From contig CAYHWW010000150.1 of NCBI GenBank assembly GCA_964360145.1, positions 1-8,326 on the forward strand: a DNA stretch of 8,326 nt, read 5' to 3'. Each line of letters begins with the position of its first letter. The stretch's first letter is position 1. The notes under the pieces are model-generated. The model was not told where the DNA came from, made no database searches, and worked only from the letters and a program-made list of their open reading frames with translations. Of the stretch, positions 6,207 to 8,326 are shown piece after piece. The position numbers were made by a program, and so were the translations under genes. This DNA comes from CAYHWW01 sp964360145. Its GTDB lineage: Bacteria > Bdellovibrionota > UBA1018 > CAYHWW01.

Positions 6207-7022
6207 TCACTTCCCCTGCGCCAGACTCTTCGATCGCTTGGTGGCGGCTAGCACGGCTTTGATGAGGGTCACCCGCAGCTTGCCCTCCTCCAGCGCCATG
6301 AGCCCGTCGATGGTGCAACCCGCGGGCGTGGTCACTTCGTCCTTCAGGGCGGCGGGGTGCACGTTCCGCTCCATGACCATGCGGGCAGCGCCCAGCAACG
6401 TCTGCGCCGCGAGCAACGTCGCCGTCTTGCGCGGCAGCCCCACCTTCACGCCGGCCTCGGACAGCGCCTCGATGATGACGTAGGCGTAGGCGGGGCCGCA
6501 GCCTGAAAGGCCCGTGGCGGCGTCCATGAGGCGCTCCTCAATAACAACAGTTGGCCCCACCCCCCGAAAGATCTCGTCGGCGAGCTCCATGTGCTTGGGG
6601 GATGCCTTGGCCCCCTGGCACAGGGCGGTGACCCCCGCGCCGATCAAGGCCGGGGTGTTGGGCATGGCCCTCACCACCGGGGCACGCCCCCCGGTGAGGC
6701 GGGCGATGACGTCGGTGGTGACCGATGCGGCGATGGAGATGATGAGCTTTCCGGGGCCAAGCCCGGCGGAACCCATGGATTTCAAGGCGCCCTGCACCTG
6801 ATGGGGCTTCACGCAGACCACGATGACGTCGGACTCCCGGGCCAAGCGGCGGTTGTCCGTGTGGCAAGCGAAACCCAGGCGTTTTTGAGAGTCGCGGGCG
6901 CTTTCAATGGAATGAGTTGAACCCGTGATGACATAGCGTCCCCGGTCTTTTGACCGCTGGAGCCCCCGGGCCAGGGCCTCGCCCATATTGCCCACGCCTA
7001 AGATGCCGATGCGCAGCTTCAT
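6207..7022 (-). CDS. proC: Pyrroline-5-carboxylate reductase
   Basis: Last step of proline synthesis: NAD(P)H-dependent reduction of pyrroline-5-carboxylate to L-proline in the cytosol. It has 271 aa from the ATG at 7022, the usual family length. The Rossmann dinucleotide loop is GILGVGNMG at 6-14; VVRAMPNTPALIGAGVTAL lies at 116-134; the dimer-domain segments are LSGCGPAYAYVIIEAL at 172-187 and the family signature TTPAGCTIDGL at 231-241 (commonly TSPGGTTI, so Cys236 replaces a Thr). An open frame continues upstream to a TTG at 7097, but its extra 25 residues are not part of the Rossmann fold and lack family resemblance. AGAGG lies immediately against the ATG, closer than normal. It is on the opposite strand to proBA and separated from it by the ATPase gene. 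Confidence 0.95.
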   Translation of the reverse strand: MKLRIGILGVGNMGEALARGLQRSKDRGRYVITGSTHSIESARDSQKRLGFACHTDNRRLARESDVIVVCVKPHQVQGALKSMGSAGLGPGKLIISIAASVTTDVIARLTGGRAPVVRAMPNTPALIGAGVTALCQGAKASPKHMELADEIFRGVGPTVVIEERLMDAATGLSGCGPAYAYVIIEALSEAGVKVGLPRKTATLLAAQTLLGAARMVMERNVHPAALKDEVTTPAGCTIDGLMALEEGKLRVTLIKAVLAATKRSKSLAQGK

Positions 7023-7030
7023 CCTCTCAT
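7019..7030 (-). other. Three-codon mini-ORF overlapping the proC start
   Basis: The minus strand reads ATG AGA GGA TGA, and the TGA overlaps the proC ATG as ATGA. This could couple initiation of proC to a minimal upstream start, but no clear ribosome site precedes the mini-ORF, so it may be chance. Confidence 0.2.
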
Positions 7031-7092
7031 TGTGATGCGGGCCTGCGCCCCCCCGCAACAGGAATAAAAGGGCCCGTCCTCCCTTGCCCAAA

Positions 7093-7098
7093 TACAAT
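7093..7098 (+). promoter_or_regulatory. Candidate -10 of the rightmost gene
   Basis: TACAAT matches the -10 consensus at 5 of 6 positions and lies in an AT-rich island in the 87-base divergent region between proC and the exported protein. Transcription would start near 7105, a few bases before the ATG at 7110. No convincing -35 is visible. Confidence 0.3.
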
Positions 7099-7109
7099 AA
7101 ATATGGTTT

Positions 7110-8326
7110 ATGCCAGCCATGTCCCTCCCCCCCGTTCTACCTGGGTTGTTCCTTGCCTGGATCGCCTTTTATGCCGGTGCGCCTGCCGCCAAGGCCGGCG
7201 ATGACCCCAGCAGTCGCCCCGGTCGCATGAGCCGCCCTGGGTTTGCCGCCACTGAAGTGGATTGCCGACGCAGCCTCGTGCCCCCTCAGATCGCCAACAG
7301 CACGCGGGTGCCAACCCCCGCGGAGATGATGTGGTACGACAAAAAATCGATCTCCCTGCGCTACACGGCGCCGAATGGCGCTCATACCATCATTGAAGGC
7401 ACCCTGATGAACGTGCTCCATGACGGCAATGAGTGGCAGGTCCACCTCGCCGCCCAGGGCCGCACGGATCGCATCCGCGTCATCCCCCACTCCGCCCTCG
7501 AATCGGTTACCCCTCAGACAAACATGGTTGATCGCGTCAGCATGCCTGGCGGCATGGAGAGGGAGCGCGATGCAGCGATGCCCCTGGTCTCGCGCAAAGC
7601 CGAGACGGTCCTCATGGGTGAGGCCCGTTACGCATGGAACACCGCCGCCATTGAACGCAACAACGGACGCATCCGCCACATCATGGGTCTCCTCGCCGCC
7701 AATGACGCGGAAACCGCCCTGACGGCGATTTACCGCGAGCATTTCCAAGGCCTCATCATCAACATGCCCGAGTTTCTATACGGCCCTGACAACCCCGACT
7801 CCCTGGCCAATATGCGGGAGCTTCAGGCCAAACCCCTTCGATTCCAACAACCCCTGAACATACGCATGGCGGGGGAGAGCCTGCCCCCTGAAGATATTCT
7901 TCGCGCCCGCGTGGCCCTCGCGGGTGCCATCGCTCCCCCCTCACCGGAGCACATCGAAGAGGTATTCCGTGCTTTTTGCACGACCCTCGACATGCTGAGC
8001 GGCCAGGTGGCGGAACGCATGAAGCGCCTCCAGCGCCGGGGCTACGCGAACCCCCAGGATGCTCGCCCCGTCTATGCCCTGGCGGCATGGGCCCAGCGCA
8101 TGACCACCATGCTGCAGGCGGGGACGGACGCCAACACCAGGGCAGGTCGCAGCATCTTTGACTGGGTTATTCATCGCGTGGCATATCTTTCCAACGGCAT
8201 CACCATCCCCCGCATCGACATCTCTCAAAAAACCGTAGCGCAAGCCATCGTGCAGGAACACCTCACCGACGAAGTGCGCCTCTTCTCACCCTTCGCGCCA
8301 CAGACCACGGATGGCGATCTGAAAGA
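7110..8326 (+). CDS. Large exported protein of unknown function, truncated by the window edge
   Basis: The frame is open from ATG 7110 (or ATG 7119, three codons on) to the last base: 405 codons with no stop, so the 3' end is outside the window. The N-terminus (MPAMSLPPVLPGLFLAWIAF and on) is a signal-like hydrophobic segment ending in APAAKA, a plausible cleavage site before GDD; unusually it has no positive charge at the front. Residues about 75-133 form a run of short strands (ISLRYTAPNGAHTIIEGTL, NEWQVHLAAQ, RIRVIPHSALESV) suggesting a small beta-barrel. The rest is mostly helical and Ala/Arg-rich, with ERMKRLQRRGY and VYALAAWAQRMTTML as examples. Only two cysteines follow the signal. No family is recognised. 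Neither start has a clear ribosome site. The minus-strand open frames over this region are shadows. Confidence 0.75.
   Translation, partial: MPAMSLPPVLPGLFLAWIAFYAGAPAAKAGDDPSSRPGRMSRPGFAATEVDCRRSLVPPQIANSTRVPTPAEMMWYDKKSISLRYTAPNGAHTIIEGTLMNVLHDGNEWQVHLAAQGRTDRIRVIPHSALESVTPQTNMVDRVSMPGGMERERDAAMPLVSRKAETVLMGEARYAWNTAAIERNNGRIRHIMGLLAANDAETALTAIYREHFQGLIINMPEFLYGPDNPDSLANMRELQAKPLRFQQPLNIRMAGESLPPEDILRARVALAGAIAPPSPEHIEEVFRAFCTTLDMLSGQVAERMKRLQRRGYANPQDARPVYALAAWAQRMTTMLQAGTDANTRAGRSIFDWVIHRVAYLSNGITIPRIDISQKTVAQAIVQEHLTDEVRLFSPFAPQTTDGDLK

Noticed and set aside
7023..7097. Upstream extension of proC to a TTG at 7097
   Set aside because: Adds 25 low-complexity residues before a Rossmann fold that normally begins at the N-terminus; the ATG at 7022 fits the family.
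7137..7748. 203-codon open frame on the minus strand
   Set aside because: Lies opposite a continuous + frame that runs more than 1.2 kb to the window edge and starts with a signal-like segment.

Overview
The window is GC-rich and densely coding, about 8.3 kb with no gene-free stretch over 300 bases. It looks chromosomal and Gram-negative: three products carry Sec-type signal peptides and would be exported. A predatory or deltaproteobacteria-like lineage such as Bdellovibrionota is possible from the style of the proteins, but that is a weak guess; nothing here is diagnostic of a taxon.

Layout, left to right. (1) 1-130: possibly the last codons of a gene entering from the left. (2) 178-1089 (+): secreted trypsin-like (S1) serine protease with a complete His/Asp/Ser triad. 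(3) 1095-1844 (-): exported beta-rich protein of unknown function, converging on the protease with only 5 bases between the stops. (4) 1875-2839 (-): uncharacterised cytosolic protein whose frame is broken near the 5' end. It lies 30 bases upstream of gene 3 on the same strand, so the two may be co-transcribed. (5) 2840-2941: divergent promoter region with an imperfect palindrome. (6) 2942-3718 and 3715-4971 (+): proB and proA, overlapping by 4 bases. (7) 4988-6130 (-): AAA-type ATPase with a DUF4143-like, PD-(D/E)XK-like C-terminus, lower in GC than its neighbours. (8) 6131-6191: two tandem inverted repeats abutting the ATPase start codon. (9) 6207-7022 (-): proC. (10) 7110 to the right edge (+): an unrecognised exported protein, cut by the window end.

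The metabolic core is a complete glutamate-to-proline pathway: ProB makes gamma-glutamyl phosphate, ProA reduces it to glutamate semialdehyde (which cyclises to pyrroline-5-carboxylate), and ProC reduces that to proline. The ATPase gene and its repeat element sit between proBA and proC and look like a later insertion. That pairing, a mobile-looking ATPase/nuclease-fold gene directly next to a 61-base tandem dyad, is the most unusual thing in the window. The second is the frameshift in the gene divergent from proB.
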